A DNA stretch of 64,000 bases from Carbonatibacter sp965199245 (GTDB lineage: Bacteria > Pseudomonadota > Alphaproteobacteria > Kiloniellales > Kiloniellaceae), in NCBI GenBank assembly GCA_965199245.1, contig CBDAQP010000001.1, forward strand, positions 744,001 through 808,000, written 5' to 3'. The translations under genes were made by a program, and so were the position numbers. Of the stretch, positions 32,813-41,946 are shown in pieces. Positions within the stretch are counted from its first letter, which is position 1. Each line of letters opens with the position of its first letter. The notes beneath the pieces are model-generated. The model searched no databases, was not told the DNA's origin, and saw only the letters and a list, made by a program, of their open reading frames with translations.

Positions 32813-34057
32813 TCACCGTACAATTTTAAACAACCCGACCGTAATGGCCCCATCTAAAAAGCCCGCTTCGCAGTAACTGAGATAATAAAGCCACATCCGC
32901 CGGAACCGCGCGTCAAAGCCCTGATTTTGAAGCCGGTGCCATTGGGCGATAAAGGATTGCCGCCACAGGGCAAGGGTGCGGGCATAATCCTGACCAAAAA
33001 GCTGTTCGCATTCCACGCGAAAGCCATGACGGGCAAAAAGGTCACGCAAAACCGACAGACCAGGCAAAAATCCACCCGGGAAGATATAGCGTTGAATAAA
33101 ATCAGTCCCCTTACGATAGGCCGCATAACGGTCATCGGCGATGGCGATAACCTGAATCACCGCCGCACCGCCGTCTTTCAAGCGGTTGCGCAGGGTGGTG
33201 AAATAGCTGTCCCAATGACGTTCGCCGACGGCTTCGAACATTTCAATCGAAACAATAGCATCATACCTGCCGCGACAGTGGCGGTAGTCTTCGAGGCGAA
33301 AATCCAATTTATCCCCAAGCCCTGCCGCTTGTGCCTGATGGCGGGCATAAGACAACTGTTGGCGCGACAGGGTTAATCCCGTGACACGATTACCAAAACG
33401 CGCGTGGCAATGGCGGGCAAATCCCCCCCAGCCACAGCCAATTTCCAATAGATGCGCCCGCGCATCCACCCCGGCCCAGTCAGCAATCAGGTTATATTTG
33501 TTGGCCTGTGCGTCTGCCAAACTCTGTTGCCGGCCGGAAAAAAGCGCAGCAGAATAGGTCATGGTCGGGTCAAGCCAACCCTTGTAAAAATCGTTACCCA
33601 AATCATAGTGACAGGCAATATTGCGCCGACTGCCCCGCAGTGAATTATCGTTGAACAGATGCCGCGCCCGCGCCAGCCTTTTTTGCAGAGCAGATAAAAA
33701 GGTCATGGGTTTTAACAGCTCTTTGTTGCGGAGTAAAAGCAAGAGCAAGGCCGGGAGATCAGGGCTGCTCCACTCCCCGCGCAGGTAGCTTTCGGCAAAG
33801 CCCAGATCACCGCCGAAAAAACTGCGCCGCAGGGCCGCGAAGCTGTGCAAGGACAGCTCTGCATCTCTGCCTCCCTGTTCCCCTGCGTCCTGTCCCAAAC
33901 GATAACAGCGACCATCCGGGGTGCGCAGAGTCAACACTCCACCCCGTAGCCGCGCCAGCGTTGCCAAGGCCCGGCGCAGGGCAAAGGACGAAAAAGAGGG
34001 CAAGCGCATCCGCCTTGTCGATTGGTGAGCAGAGGATGAGAAAGGATCATCACTCAT
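32813..34057 (-). CDS. cfa: Cyclopropane-fatty-acyl-phospholipid synthase family methyltransferase
   Basis: 414 residues. The SAM site HLLEIGCGWGGFARHCHARF is preceded by NIACHYDLGNDFYKGWLDPT and followed by SIEMFEAVGERHWDSYFTTL and YIFPGGFLPGLSVL, all typical of Cfa enzymes that methylate unsaturated acyl chains of membrane lipids. In Rhodobacter sphaeroides a Cfa homologue belongs to the RpoE-ChrR singlet-oxygen regulon. The start at 34057 overlaps the DUF1365 stop by 8 nt. Confidence 0.9.
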   Translation of the reverse strand: MSDDPFSSSAHQSTRRMRLPSFSSFALRRALATLARLRGGVLTLRTPDGRCYRLGQDAGEQGGRDAELSLHSFAALRRSFFGGDLGFAESYLRGEWSSPDLPALLLLLLRNKELLKPMTFLSALQKRLARARHLFNDNSLRGSRRNIACHYDLGNDFYKGWLDPTMTYSAALFSGRQQSLADAQANKYNLIADWAGVDARAHLLEIGCGWGGFARHCHARFGNRVTGLTLSRQQLSYARHQAQAAGLGDKLDFRLEDYRHCRGRYDAIVSIEMFEAVGERHWDSYFTTLRNRLKDGGAAVIQVIAIADDRYAAYRKGTDFIQRYIFPGGFLPGLSVLRDLFARHGFRVECEQLFGQDYARTLALWRQSFIAQWHRLQNQGFDARFRRMWLYYLSYCEAGFLDGAITVGLFKIVR

Positions 34058-34856
34058 GAGGTTTATCCTGTCGCCGCGCGACGCTATAGGCCCGCGCAGG
34101 CGGTGGCGGGCGTTGATAAAGAGGAAGTCCTTTCATCCAGAGTTTTGAAGCTTCCCAGTGAATACCCGCCATGACCTTGAACGTCAGGGCGGGGTGGCTC
34201 ATCACTGCCCGGGCAATCGCTCCGTCCGTCAAAGGGACAGGCCGGGCGACCAAAACAGCATTGAGGCGATCCCCGCCGTGACCATGATAGCCAATCGCGA
34301 GGCGCAAGGGGTTATTCCTGTTCGTACAGGGCAGAGACAAACGAAAAGAATAATCTGCCTCCATCGGTAAAAAGGGCGAAACATAAAAATTTTTCCGACA
34401 GCGATGACAGGGAAAACGTCCCCCCTGTTCGGGATCAAGGTCAGGAAAAACATAGCTGTGTCGCTGTCCAAAGGTATTACTGACCTCGTACACCACCGCG
34501 CGCACCTGCCCCGCGTTGTCCGAACAAAGATAAACAGACAAGGGATTAAACAGATAACCCCACAAGCGCGGAAAGCATAGGATCGCAACGCGGGTGACAG
34601 GACAGCCTGACGCGTGGCAGAGTTTTTTTATACGGTCTTTCAGGCCAGTGCCCCCCGCGCCATAATCGCCGTCGCGAAAGGAGACAAGCCCACCCCGATT
34701 CCAGCCAAACAGCCGACAATTTCTATCCAAAACGGGCAGGTCATCCAAATCAATTAAAAGATTAAAAACCCGATAGGTCAGGCTATGGCGTACCGGACTC
34801 AAACGATGATGACGCACGACCCCGTGCAGAAGGCAAGAACGCAGAGCAGAGATCAT
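34050..34856 (-). CDS. DUF1365 family protein
   Basis: 268 residues from ATG 34856 (MISALRSCLLHGVVRHHRLS); the upstream extension lies inside the oxidoreductase gene. Blocks HSLTYRVFNLLIDLDDLPVL, CFPRLWGYLFNPLSVYLC, VYEVSNTFGQRHSYVF and the KNFYVSPFLPMEADYSFRL stretch are classic DUF1365. It nearly always sits between a flavin amine oxidase and a Cfa-like synthase; biochemical role unsettled. Start and upstream stop overlap by 4 nt. Confidence 0.88.
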   Translation of the reverse strand: MISALRSCLLHGVVRHHRLSPVRHSLTYRVFNLLIDLDDLPVLDRNCRLFGWNRGGLVSFRDGDYGAGGTGLKDRIKKLCHASGCPVTRVAILCFPRLWGYLFNPLSVYLCSDNAGQVRAVVYEVSNTFGQRHSYVFPDLDPEQGGRFPCHRCRKNFYVSPFLPMEADYSFRLSLPCTNRNNPLRLAIGYHGHGGDRLNAVLVARPVPLTDGAIARAVMSHPALTFKVMAGIHWEASKLWMKGLPLYQRPPPPARAYSVARRQDKPHE

Positions 34857-36235
34857 GACACGCCCCCTCTCGCAAATCCGTCGGGCAGGTGAACCCGATC
34901 GCTCTCGCGCGGAACAGACCAGGGGCGCGTTTGACCCCCGAGGGCCTCTGCCACCGCCAGCCCCGATTGCAGGCCATCTTCGTGAAAGCCCGCGCCAAAA
35001 TAACTGCCACACAGCCAAATGCGATTTTGCCCCTGAATGGCCCAGAGATTTTTTTGCGCCTGCACCGCCGCCGCATCATAGAGCGGATGGTCATAGAGAA
35101 AACTCCGCACAATGGTTCCGGTGCGCGGCAACTGCGCGGGGTTGAGGGTGACAAAGTAATCTGTGGCAGCTGTCAGGGGCTGGAGAGCATTCATCCAATA
35201 GGTCAGACAGAGCTGGTCGTCATGACCATCGTGATAGTTCCAGCTGCACCAGGCTTTGCGCGGTCGAGGCATAAAGGCTCGATCGGTGTGAAGGATGGCC
35301 TTGTTGCGCTGATAGGCAAAGGCCGAAAGAAGACGCTGTTGCTGTGGCGAGGGGGCAGAGAGCAAGGACAGGGCCTGATCCGCGTGGGTGGCGAGCACAG
35401 CGTGATCGTGCGTCACAATCTGACCCATACGGGTTTCCAGACAAACGGCATCATCCGTGCCGGATAGCCGCCGGAGCGGACTGTTGAGCACAACCCGCCC
35501 GCCGTTGTCGGCAAAAGCGGAGAGAATTTTTTCAACATAACGCCGACTGCCGCCACAGACCGTGCGCCACTGTGGACGGTCGCGGAGCTGGAGCAATCCA
35601 TGATTAAGGCAAAAGACCAAAAAAGCCCGCAGGGGATAGTCCAGCATCCTGTGAGCCGGACTCGACCAAATCGCCGCACCCATGGGGACAATGTGCCAGT
35701 CGATAAAACGACGGCTATAGCCCTGTGCCGTTAAAAAGTCACCCAAAGTCATGTCGTTGAGTGTCATATCATCCGATCGGGTGATCCGTGGAGCCTGACG
35801 ATAAAAACGCAACAGATCATAAACCATGCGCCAGAAGGCCGGACGCAACAGGTTTTTTTTCTGCACAAAAAGCCCCGCGAGGTCGCGTCCGGCATAAACC
35901 AGCCCATCGCGCGGAAGACAAACACCGAACGACATGTCAGACGGGGTGGTTTCAACCTGGAAATGACGAAACAGGGCTGTTAAGTTCGGATAGTTTTTTT
36001 CGTTATAGACAATAAAACCCGTATCAACCGGGCCGTCAGGAGTGATGACCGTATGACTGTGCCCGCCGGGGCGGTCGTCCTTTTCGTAAAGGGTCACGGC
36101 GCACCGATGCGACAACAGCCACGCCGCAGACAGGCCGGAAATACCTGAACCAATAACGGCAACAGAGGGCCGCGAGGGGCAAGAGGTGTTCTTGTTCAAT
36201 TTCAACCCGGGATGACATATGATTGCAATATTCAA
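34853..36235 (-). CDS. FAD/NAD(P)-binding amine-oxidase-like oxidoreductase
   Basis: Up to 460 residues. FAD-binding VAVIGSGISGLSAAWLLSHR and YEKDDRPGGHSHTVITPDG are followed by the family blocks GAAIWSSPAHRMLDYPLRAF and IWLCGSYFGAGFHEDGLQSG. First gene of the operon with DUF1365, Cfa and DUF3833, proteins linked in some bacteria to modified (for example furan or cyclopropane) fatty acids. Start uncertain: 36235 is a TTG lying at or before the predicted transcript start, so TTG 36205 is an alternative; the only nearby ATG (36218) is out of frame. Confidence 0.85.
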   Translation of the reverse strand: MNIAIICHPGLKLNKNTSCPSRPSVAVIGSGISGLSAAWLLSHRCAVTLYEKDDRPGGHSHTVITPDGPVDTGFIVYNEKNYPNLTALFRHFQVETTPSDMSFGVCLPRDGLVYAGRDLAGLFVQKKNLLRPAFWRMVYDLLRFYRQAPRITRSDDMTLNDMTLGDFLTAQGYSRRFIDWHIVPMGAAIWSSPAHRMLDYPLRAFLVFCLNHGLLQLRDRPQWRTVCGGSRRYVEKILSAFADNGGRVVLNSPLRRLSGTDDAVCLETRMGQIVTHDHAVLATHADQALSLLSAPSPQQQRLLSAFAYQRNKAILHTDRAFMPRPRKAWCSWNYHDGHDDQLCLTYWMNALQPLTAATDYFVTLNPAQLPRTGTIVRSFLYDHPLYDAAAVQAQKNLWAIQGQNRIWLCGSYFGAGFHEDGLQSGLAVAEALGGQTRPWSVPRESDRVHLPDGFARGGVS

Positions 36236-36238
36236 GGG

Positions 36239-36268
36239 TTTTTACGCTGAGCAGCGCAGGCCAGATCA
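36239..36268 (-). promoter_or_regulatory. Candidate RpoE (ECF11)-type promoter
   Basis: On the minus strand TGATCT (36268-36263), 18 nt ending AGCG, then TAAAAA (36244-36239). It matches the element before the SDR operon in spacing and in the AGCG-TAAA junction, and would drive the oxidoreductase-DUF1365-cfa-DUF3833 operon. Confidence 0.5.
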
Positions 36269-36381
36269 CCCCCCCCCTGCGCTGTTTTGTCAGAGGCGCG
36301 AGACTTTGCATCGCGGTTGTTACCGTGTTAGTGTCATAGGCCTGAGTGGATGAATGATCTTCTGACCAGAAAGCACGTCCC

Positions 36382-36948
36382 ATGTCCGATCAAGGCGATA
36401 TCACCTGTGCTGCTGATTGTGCCCGTGATATTCAGGCGATTGCCGCACGTCGGGATTCACAGGCCTTCCGCCGCCTGTTTGATTATTTTGGCCCGCGATT
36501 GAAAACCTACCTCATGAGCGCGGGCGCGGAATCAACGCAGGCTGAAGACATCATGCAAGAAGCCATGGTCGCCCTGTGGCACAAGGCCCATCTGTTCGAC
36601 CCGACAAAGGCCCGGGCGAGTACCTGGATGTTCACCATTGCCCGCAACCTCCGCATTGATGCCCTGCGCCGCCAGTCACGACAAGTCACAGACCAGGACG
36701 ATCCCACCACCCGACCCGGCGAGGTCATCCAAAGCGATCACCTCGTCGCCCGAAAGCAAGACAGCGCACGGATTAAACAGGCCCTGAACGGGCTGTCACC
36801 CGATCAACGCGACGTCATTCGGCTCTGCTTTTTTCAAGACCTGTCCCACAGTCAGATTGCCCGAACCCTGAATTTACCATTGGGGACGGTCAAATCGCGA
36901 ATCAGGCTGGCGGTCGCCAAATTGCGAACAACCCTGGAGCATGCCTAG
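36382..36948 (+). CDS. rpoE: ECF sigma factor RpoE (ECF11, ChrR-regulated)
   Basis: 188 residues. Sigma-2 region AFRRLFDYFGPRLKTYLMSA and AEDIMQEAMVALWHKAHLF with the -10-reading helix TWMFTIARNLRIDALRR; sigma-4 region LSPDQRDVIRLCFFQDLSHS and LPLGTVKSRIRLAVAKLR. The ChrR gene follows with a 1-nt overlap. In R. sphaeroides this pair responds to singlet oxygen. It is divergent from the lipid operon it probably controls. Confidence 0.92.
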   Translation: MSDQGDITCAADCARDIQAIAARRDSQAFRRLFDYFGPRLKTYLMSAGAESTQAEDIMQEAMVALWHKAHLFDPTKARASTWMFTIARNLRIDALRRQSRQVTDQDDPTTRPGEVIQSDHLVARKQDSARIKQALNGLSPDQRDVIRLCFFQDLSHSQIARTLNLPLGTVKSRIRLAVAKLRTTLEHA

Positions 36949-37613
36949 TGTTTCCTGATTTTTCTGATCTGTTGGGCATCACTGTCCCTGATACCACCCC
37001 CCGCCATCACATCAGCGATGAAATCCTGCTGGCCCATGCGGCCGGGAACCTCAACACGGCCTTTGGCCTTGTGGTGTCCACGCACTTATCAGTCTGTGTC
37101 AACTGTCGCGCACGCCTGTACACCCACGAAAACATTGGCGGATTGCTCATCGAAGACCTCCCCCCCGAAAAACTCCCCGCCGACAGTTTTGATAAATTGC
37201 TGGCCCGGCTGGAATTTCCTCCCGCCCCGGACGCGCCTGCTGCGCGCCTGCGCGACTATCTGCCGGATGGGGAGGGCCTACGCTGGAAACAGATCGGTCC
37301 GGGAATTAAACACGCCCCTCTGTCCGGTTTTGACGAAGACAGCGGAACCCTGCGCCTGCTCTCTATTGCCCCGGGAACCACAGTCAGCGCACATTCACAC
37401 GCCGGAACGGAATTAACACTGGTACTCACGGGATCCTATATGGACGAACTGGGGCGTTTTCAGCCGGGCGATCTGGCCGACCTGGACGAAGACACCACCC
37501 ACCAGCCCATTGCAGACAGCGATGAAACCTGTATCTGTCTGGTCGCCACCGAAGGCCGCCTGAAATTCAGCGGCCTCCTGCCCCGGCTCATCCAACCCTT
37601 AATAGGGATATAG
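36948..37613 (+). CDS. chrR: Anti-sigma factor ChrR (zinc cupin type)
   Basis: 221 residues from GTG 36948. The N-terminal zinc anti-sigma motif H-x3-C-x2-C is in THLSVCVNCRARL, preceded by ISDEILLAHAAGNL. The C-terminal cupin holds VSAHSHAGTELTLVLTGSYM and TTHQPIADSD with metal-binding His and Glu. The anti-sigma domain holds RpoE; the cupin is needed for the singlet-oxygen response in the model system. Confidence 0.92.
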   Translation: MFPDFSDLLGITVPDTTPRHHISDEILLAHAAGNLNTAFGLVVSTHLSVCVNCRARLYTHENIGGLLIEDLPPEKLPADSFDKLLARLEFPPAPDAPAARLRDYLPDGEGLRWKQIGPGIKHAPLSGFDEDSGTLRLLSIAPGTTVSAHSHAGTELTLVLTGSYMDELGRFQPGDLADLDEDTTHQPIADSDETCICLVATEGRLKFSGLLPRLIQPLIGI

Positions 37614-37640
37614 ACTGATCCTGACCGGGATTTATGGCGT

Positions 37641-37848
37641 TCAACACTCAATAAAACTGTCAGGGTACTCACCCCACAGGCCAGATAACCCGCCGTCATG
37701 GCGGTAACGGTTCCATCGAAAAAATAAAACGGCGACTCCAATAAAAATCATCGGTCGCCGTCCCGCTGTATCTGACGCAGGGCCAGAGACCAGTTGCCCC
37801 CCTGCCAAACCAACAAACAGAGCCACAATCACCAGCTGTCGTGCTTTA
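37641..37848 (-). pseudogene. Fragment of an MFS transporter (Bcr/CflA-like)
   Basis: ARQLVIVALFVGLAGGQLVS then GPASDTAGRRPMIFIGVAVL is the TM2-loop-TM3 signature (GxxSDxxGRRP) of drug:proton antiporters. The reading then degrades (HDGGLSGLWGEY) and stops at 37641. The upstream part is lost at the IS630 boundary near 37848. Confidence 0.6.
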
Positions 37849-38462
37849 TACCATTTCCGGAAAGTCAGCACCCATGGGTCCATTTTCTGTATCCAATGGA
37901 CATGATTTTCCATGGTCTTTCGGTGAGGTTGTTCCATGCGTCACAGCAGAGGGAAACCATCTGAGATTGGACTATTCTGTTTGACAGCCAATTCTGTCGC
38001 AGATATTGCCAGACGTTTTCGACCGGGGCCGGGCTGCGTGGCGGCAGAGGCAAGAGGGTGATATTGTCGGGACTATCCAGATTGGTTGTGGTGTGCCCTC
38101 CGGCCTGATCCGGAATGATGAGGGCATGGGCACCGGGTTCGACCTGTGATGATCTGTCCTCCGGATGCCCTTGCATCCCGCGTGTATCACAGCGCGGCAG
38201 GACAAGAGCTGCCCCCCCGGGCCGGGCAGATCGCCCCGAATATCCAGACAGATTTGATCCCTTTATTCTTTGGAGCGACCGGGCGGGTTGCCCAGTGCCG
38301 CGTGATCTGTGTTTTTTGACCAACCCGCGCGTCGTCCTGGAACCGGATTTCAAGGGAGACAGTTCGCCCTGTTTTTTCCCGGATACGGTCTCTTTCAACG
38401 GGGAAGTTTTTTTAAATGCGCTTAGGGCATCCCGGTTTTGTCCATGATGCACGGGCCGTCAA
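37849..38462 (-). pseudogene. IS630-family transposase remnant, copy 2
   Basis: Same element as 8244-8900: ALSAFKKTSPLKETVSGK, EPGAHALIIPDQAGGHTTTN and LPLPPRSPAPVENVWQYLRQ. The second catalytic Asp region reads IPDQAG instead of ILDKAG, and ELNPVEN has lost three residues (APVEN), so it is inactive. It abuts the truncated IS3 copy 2 at 38462. Confidence 0.8.
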
Positions 38463-39458
38463 TGTCCTGTCTCCGGGATCTGGAAGAGGAGAACCGGTGC
38501 CTGAAGAAGCTGGTTGCGGATTTATCGCTGGACAGGATGGCGTTGGAGGAGGTTCTAAAAAAGATCTGAGCCCCGAAGGCCGTCGCCGCGCTGTTGTGCT
38601 GCTTCAGGAGACTGGCCTGACGCCGATCCTGTCGTCTGGCGGGTCAGCCGCGTTCCACGCCCCGCTACAAACCGGTTCAGTCACCGGAGACAGAGTTGCG
38701 GCGGAAGGTGCGGGAGCTGGCCGATCGGCATCGTCGCTTTGGCCATCCGCGATGGCATGTTCTGCTCAGGCGTGAGGGCTTCGGGGCCAACCACAAAAAG
38801 ACCCATCGGATATACGTCGAAGAAGGTTTGCAGGTGCGCAAGCGCAAGAAAAGGCGGCGATCGGTGATCATCCGCCGGCCCCTGGTGCTGCCGACATCCC
38901 CCGGACAGAAATGGAGCATGGACTTTATGAGCTATCCAGCGGCCGGTGTATCCGGCTGTTCACTGTTATCGATGATTTCACCAAACAATGCCACGCCATG
39001 ACCGTGGACTTTTCGATTAACGGTCTTCGGGTGGCCAGGGAACTGACCCGGCTCCTCGACTTGTATGGCAAACCGGAGGTCATCGTCTGTGACAATGGCA
39101 CCGAATACACCTCGATGGCGATGTTCAAATGGGTTCGGGACAGTGGCGTTGATCTCCAGTTCATACAGCCGGGGAAACCCAGCCAAAACGGTGTCATCGA
39201 AGCCTTCAACGCCCGTGTAAGGGATGAATGCCTGAATGAAAACCTGTTTTCAAGCCTGAGAGAGGCGCAGGATGTAACCGAAAGATGGAGGATCAGCTAC
39301 AACAATCACAGGCCACACTCCGCCCTGAATTGGGCAACCCCCAATGAATTCGCATCACTCTGTTCCGGGTTAACCCGGAACAGAGTGGACAAGATCGCAT
39401 GAACCTGTCATACGGGAAAAGCTAACTGCCCAATGGCACAGCTTTGGGGAGAACAGCA
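38463..39458 (+). mobile_element. IS3-family element (IS407-like), copy 2, left-truncated
   Basis: Begins inside orfA (DLEEENRCLKKLVADLSLDR) and continues colinearly with copy 1 to the same right end (TTTGGGGAGAACAGCA, 39458). Frameshifts near 38650 and 38900 break orfB. The integrase core 38911-39402 is open (VIDDFTKQCHAMTVDFSING, VRDECLNENLFSSL). Unlike copy 1 it retains SVIIRRPLVLPTSPGQKWSM. Confidence 0.8.
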
Positions 39459-39674
39459 CGTGGAGTCGCGACAACACTTTACCAACACGCCGAAAATCTT
39501 GCTATTGAGCAAGCTTGTGAAACCCTTACTGTCGATGCATCCAAAGTTGCCAGGAAATTCTTCGTGCATCAGGGTTTTTTAGTACATAGTAAAAATCAAG
39601 TAGAACGCAAAGGGCAAGTGCTGGTTAATTTCCATATGCTTAAACAACTAACTTTGACGTATTTGCCAACATAG
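39459..39674 (+). pseudogene. GNAT acetyltransferase, C-terminal fragment
   Basis: RGVATTLYQHAENLAIEQAC, ETLTVDASKVARKFFVHQGF and QVERKGQVLVNFHMLKQL match the acetyl-CoA loop and C-terminus of small GNAT proteins. The N-terminus was lost at the IS3 end. The low GC content differs from the rest of the window, which suggests transfer. Confidence 0.7.
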
Positions 39675-39691
39675 CTATTAAAGAGAAACCT

Positions 39692-39958
39692 ATGAAAATT
39701 GCTTTGGCTCAGATTGACATTCTCTCTGGACAAACGGACAGAAATATCAAAAAAATCTGCCATTACATTGATCGCTACAAGTGCGAATTGGGTGCAGACT
39801 TGATCATATTTCCCTAAATGAGTGACATGGGGTATGAGGTTTCTCGTTACGCCAGTGACTGGAAAAAACAGCCCCTACCAAATATCGCCATAGCAGCCAA
39901 ACGCAACCGGATTAATGTTATTGCTGGGTTATCTGAAAGAGTGGGGTCTGCTTTCAGA
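39692..39958 (+). pseudogene. Carbon-nitrogen hydrolase fragment with premature stop
   Basis: MKIALAQIDILSGQTDRNIK and ELGADLIIFP, then TAA (39815-39817) where the family has the catalytic Glu (FPE), then MSDMGYEVSRYASDWKK and IAIAAKRNRINVIAGLSER in the same frame. The sequence changes to phage-like DNA at about 39958. AT-rich like the preceding GNAT fragment. Confidence 0.7.
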
Positions 39959-39959
39959 A

Positions 39960-40163
39960 TTTTACCCTGCTTGGGATAAACATCACCGCGCCATGACTTC
40001 GCCAAACGCGGGCCAAGACCTGCGGCTGTTACCTGGGTAGGCATACTGTTTTAAGTCCTGTTGTGGCTGTACGGATGGCTCCGGTCGTAGCTTGTTCAGC
40101 TTCCAGTAATTCGGCTTTCAGGTATTTATCCAGATCACCACTTATGGTAGCACGTAACCTCAT
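39960..40163 (-). pseudogene. DUF6441-like phage protein fragment, frameshifted
   Basis: ATG 40163 with GGAGG upstream: MRLRATISGDLDKYLKAELL, EAEQATTGAIRTATTGLKT, then a 1-nt shift and VTAAGLGPRLAKSWRGDVYP K. The AAGLGPRLAKSWR block resembles a family seen in prophage structural regions. The 3' part is missing at the hydrolase fragment. Confidence 0.5.
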
Positions 40164-40280
40164 CCTAGAACCTCCATTTTCCACACCAGATGATGCGTAT
40201 CTCGAATGGAATCACCCTGAATGCTGGGCTTTTGAGGCTACGCCATTTCTAGAATATGAAAGTTCGTTTGCAGTCAATGG

Positions 40281-40370
40281 CGGAGAGTGAGGGATTCGAA
40301 CCCTCGAAGCACATTTCTGCACTTACTCCCTTAGCAGGGGAGCGCCTTCAGCCGCTCGGCCAACTCTCCG
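40281..40370 (-). tRNA. tRNA-Ser (anticodon GCU)
   Basis: 90 nt. Minus-strand acceptor CGGAGAG pairs with the 3' CTCTCCG; the anticodon loop reads CTGCTAAGG (anticodon GCT), a long variable arm follows, and the T-loop GGTTCGAATCC is perfect. CCA is not encoded. Phage-like fragments lie on both sides, as expected near a tRNA integration site. Confidence 0.95.
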
Positions 40371-40444
40371 ACCAAGACAGATAGTCAAATTCGCGCCCCC
40401 TTGTAAAGGATAAACTACAGGACGCGCGGCCTTCGTTGGTTGTT

Positions 40445-41278
40445 TCACGGCTCCGTTGCGGCTTTCGCCCGCTCCCATGCGCGAGTCATTTCTGCGAGGC
40501 TGGTAGCTTTGTCCGGTGGCAAGTCTTTTTCCATCAAACGGAACCGCCGTTCAAATTTTCGATTGGCGCGGCGCAAGGTCGCCTCTGGATCGAGTTTGAG
40601 ATGGCGACCAAGGTTAATGACGGAAAAAAACAAATCGCCAAATTCATCGTCCAGACGTTCCGCGTTATTGTCAGGACATTCTGCCAACAGCTCGTCCAGT
40701 TCTTCCCGCACTTTATCCGCCACCTCACCCGGATTATCCCAATCAAAACCCACCTTCGCAACGCGTTTTTGCAATTTCATCGCCCGCGTTGCAGCAGGCA
40801 AGCCCGCAGTCACACCATCCAAAATACTGGTGGCCAAAACACTGGTAGAAGCCCCTTGCTCTGTGCGCTCTCTTGCCTTGATGTCCTCCCAGGCAGATTC
40901 TTGTTGCGCGGCGGTTGTGATGGTTTGCACGTCTGCCGCATAGATATGGGGATGACGGCGTAACATTTTTTCCGTCACGGCACGCGCCACATCATCAAAA
41001 TTAAATAGCCCGCTGTCTTGGGCAATCTGGGCGTAAAAAACAACCTGTAACAAGAGATCACCCAATTCATCACAGAGCGCGGCGGGTGATCCTGTCTCAA
41101 CCGCATCGGCGACTTCATAGGCTTCCTCAATGGTATGGGGCACAAGGCTTTGAAAGCTCTGTTCCAAATCCCAAGGACACCCCCGCAGAGGATCACGCAG
41201 GTCGCGCATAATCTGTAAAAGCTGATCTATGCCCCGCAACGCAGGATCAGGGGGCGTCCGTTTCTTGTCATCTGTCAT
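40445..41278 (-). CDS. mazG: Nucleoside triphosphate pyrophosphohydrolase MazG
   Basis: 277 residues with two MazG modules. LRDPLRGCPWDLEQSFQSLV and HTIEEAYEVADAVETG, DELGDLLLQVVFYAQIA form the first; KVGFDWDNPGEVADKVREEL and DEFGDLFFSVINLGRHLK the second (EExxE and ExxD metal sites). It hydrolyses noncanonical NTPs to monophosphates. The start overlaps the TetR stop (ATGA). Confidence 0.93.
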   Translation of the reverse strand: MTDDKKRTPPDPALRGIDQLLQIMRDLRDPLRGCPWDLEQSFQSLVPHTIEEAYEVADAVETGSPAALCDELGDLLLQVVFYAQIAQDSGLFNFDDVARAVTEKMLRRHPHIYAADVQTITTAAQQESAWEDIKARERTEQGASTSVLATSILDGVTAGLPAATRAMKLQKRVAKVGFDWDNPGEVADKVREELDELLAECPDNNAERLDDEFGDLFFSVINLGRHLKLDPEATLRRANRKFERRFRLMEKDLPPDKATSLAEMTRAWERAKAATEP

Positions 41279-41838
41279 TTCAGGGCCTCCATACGGGACA
41301 AGTCAGGGTGAAGCGGACAAAGGTGTAATAACCGCTCAAGGGATTGGTCGAGGGTTGCCATGGTTTTCCCCAAATCCGGGCTGTCATCGCTGACCCACAC
41401 CCGCAGAGTCGCTAAGATGACCAGACCCAACGCCTTCCGACCGAGAGTAGCACGCAGGCCCCCACCCCAAAAACGATCTGTTCTGTGCAATGCGACATCC
41501 CAAACCCGTAAGAACTGACTCATAGAACAAGGAGAGGACAGACTGTCGCGAATGACAGCAGCAAGCCCTTCGCGGTAAGGGTACAGGGCCTCAAACGGGA
41601 TCATCACCTGTTCAAACAAGGCATCCCGATCAAGGGGGTTGTCCTGAATACCCTCGTTCGCGAGAGCTTGCGTTTGGACAGCATGAAGGCTCTGCAACAC
41701 TGCAGATTTTGACGGAAAAACTTGGCGCACCTCATCCTCTGTCAGACCCGATGCCTGTGCAATATCCCACAAGGACAGGGCCGTCCACCCCCGCCGTGCG
41801 ACCAAGTCCATCGACAGACGCAACAACGCTTCTGTCAT
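41275..41838 (-). CDS. TetR-family transcriptional regulator
   Basis: 187 residues. The N-terminal HTH (RRGWTALSLWDIAQASGLTE, DEVRQVFPSKSAVLQSL) is that of the TetR family; the C-terminal part resembles COQ9/TetR-like all-alpha proteins (MIPFEALYPYREGLAAVIRD). Ligand and targets unknown; coupled to mazG. Confidence 0.75.
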   Translation of the reverse strand: MTEALLRLSMDLVARRGWTALSLWDIAQASGLTEDEVRQVFPSKSAVLQSLHAVQTQALANEGIQDNPLDRDALFEQVMIPFEALYPYREGLAAVIRDSLSSPCSMSQFLRVWDVALHRTDRFWGGGLRATLGRKALGLVILATLRVWVSDDSPDLGKTMATLDQSLERLLHLCPLHPDLSRMEALK

Positions 41839-41946
41839 TTTGAATTCTCCTTATCAAAAAAATGTTCTTTTTTTGTTCTTGACACCATCACCACAAGGAC
41901 TTATTGCTTTTGTTCACTCAATGTTCTTTTACAAGGAGTCGGAAAA

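Noticed and set aside
36340..36382. ECF promoter (TGATCT at 36354) for rpoE
   Set aside because: The -10 would fall at or after the rpoE start codon and lacks the CGTAAA motif seen at the two accepted sites.
40281..40370. Attachment-site duplicate of the tRNA-Ser 3' end
   Set aside because: I looked for a second copy of the acceptor/T-arm sequence near the phage fragments and did not find one.
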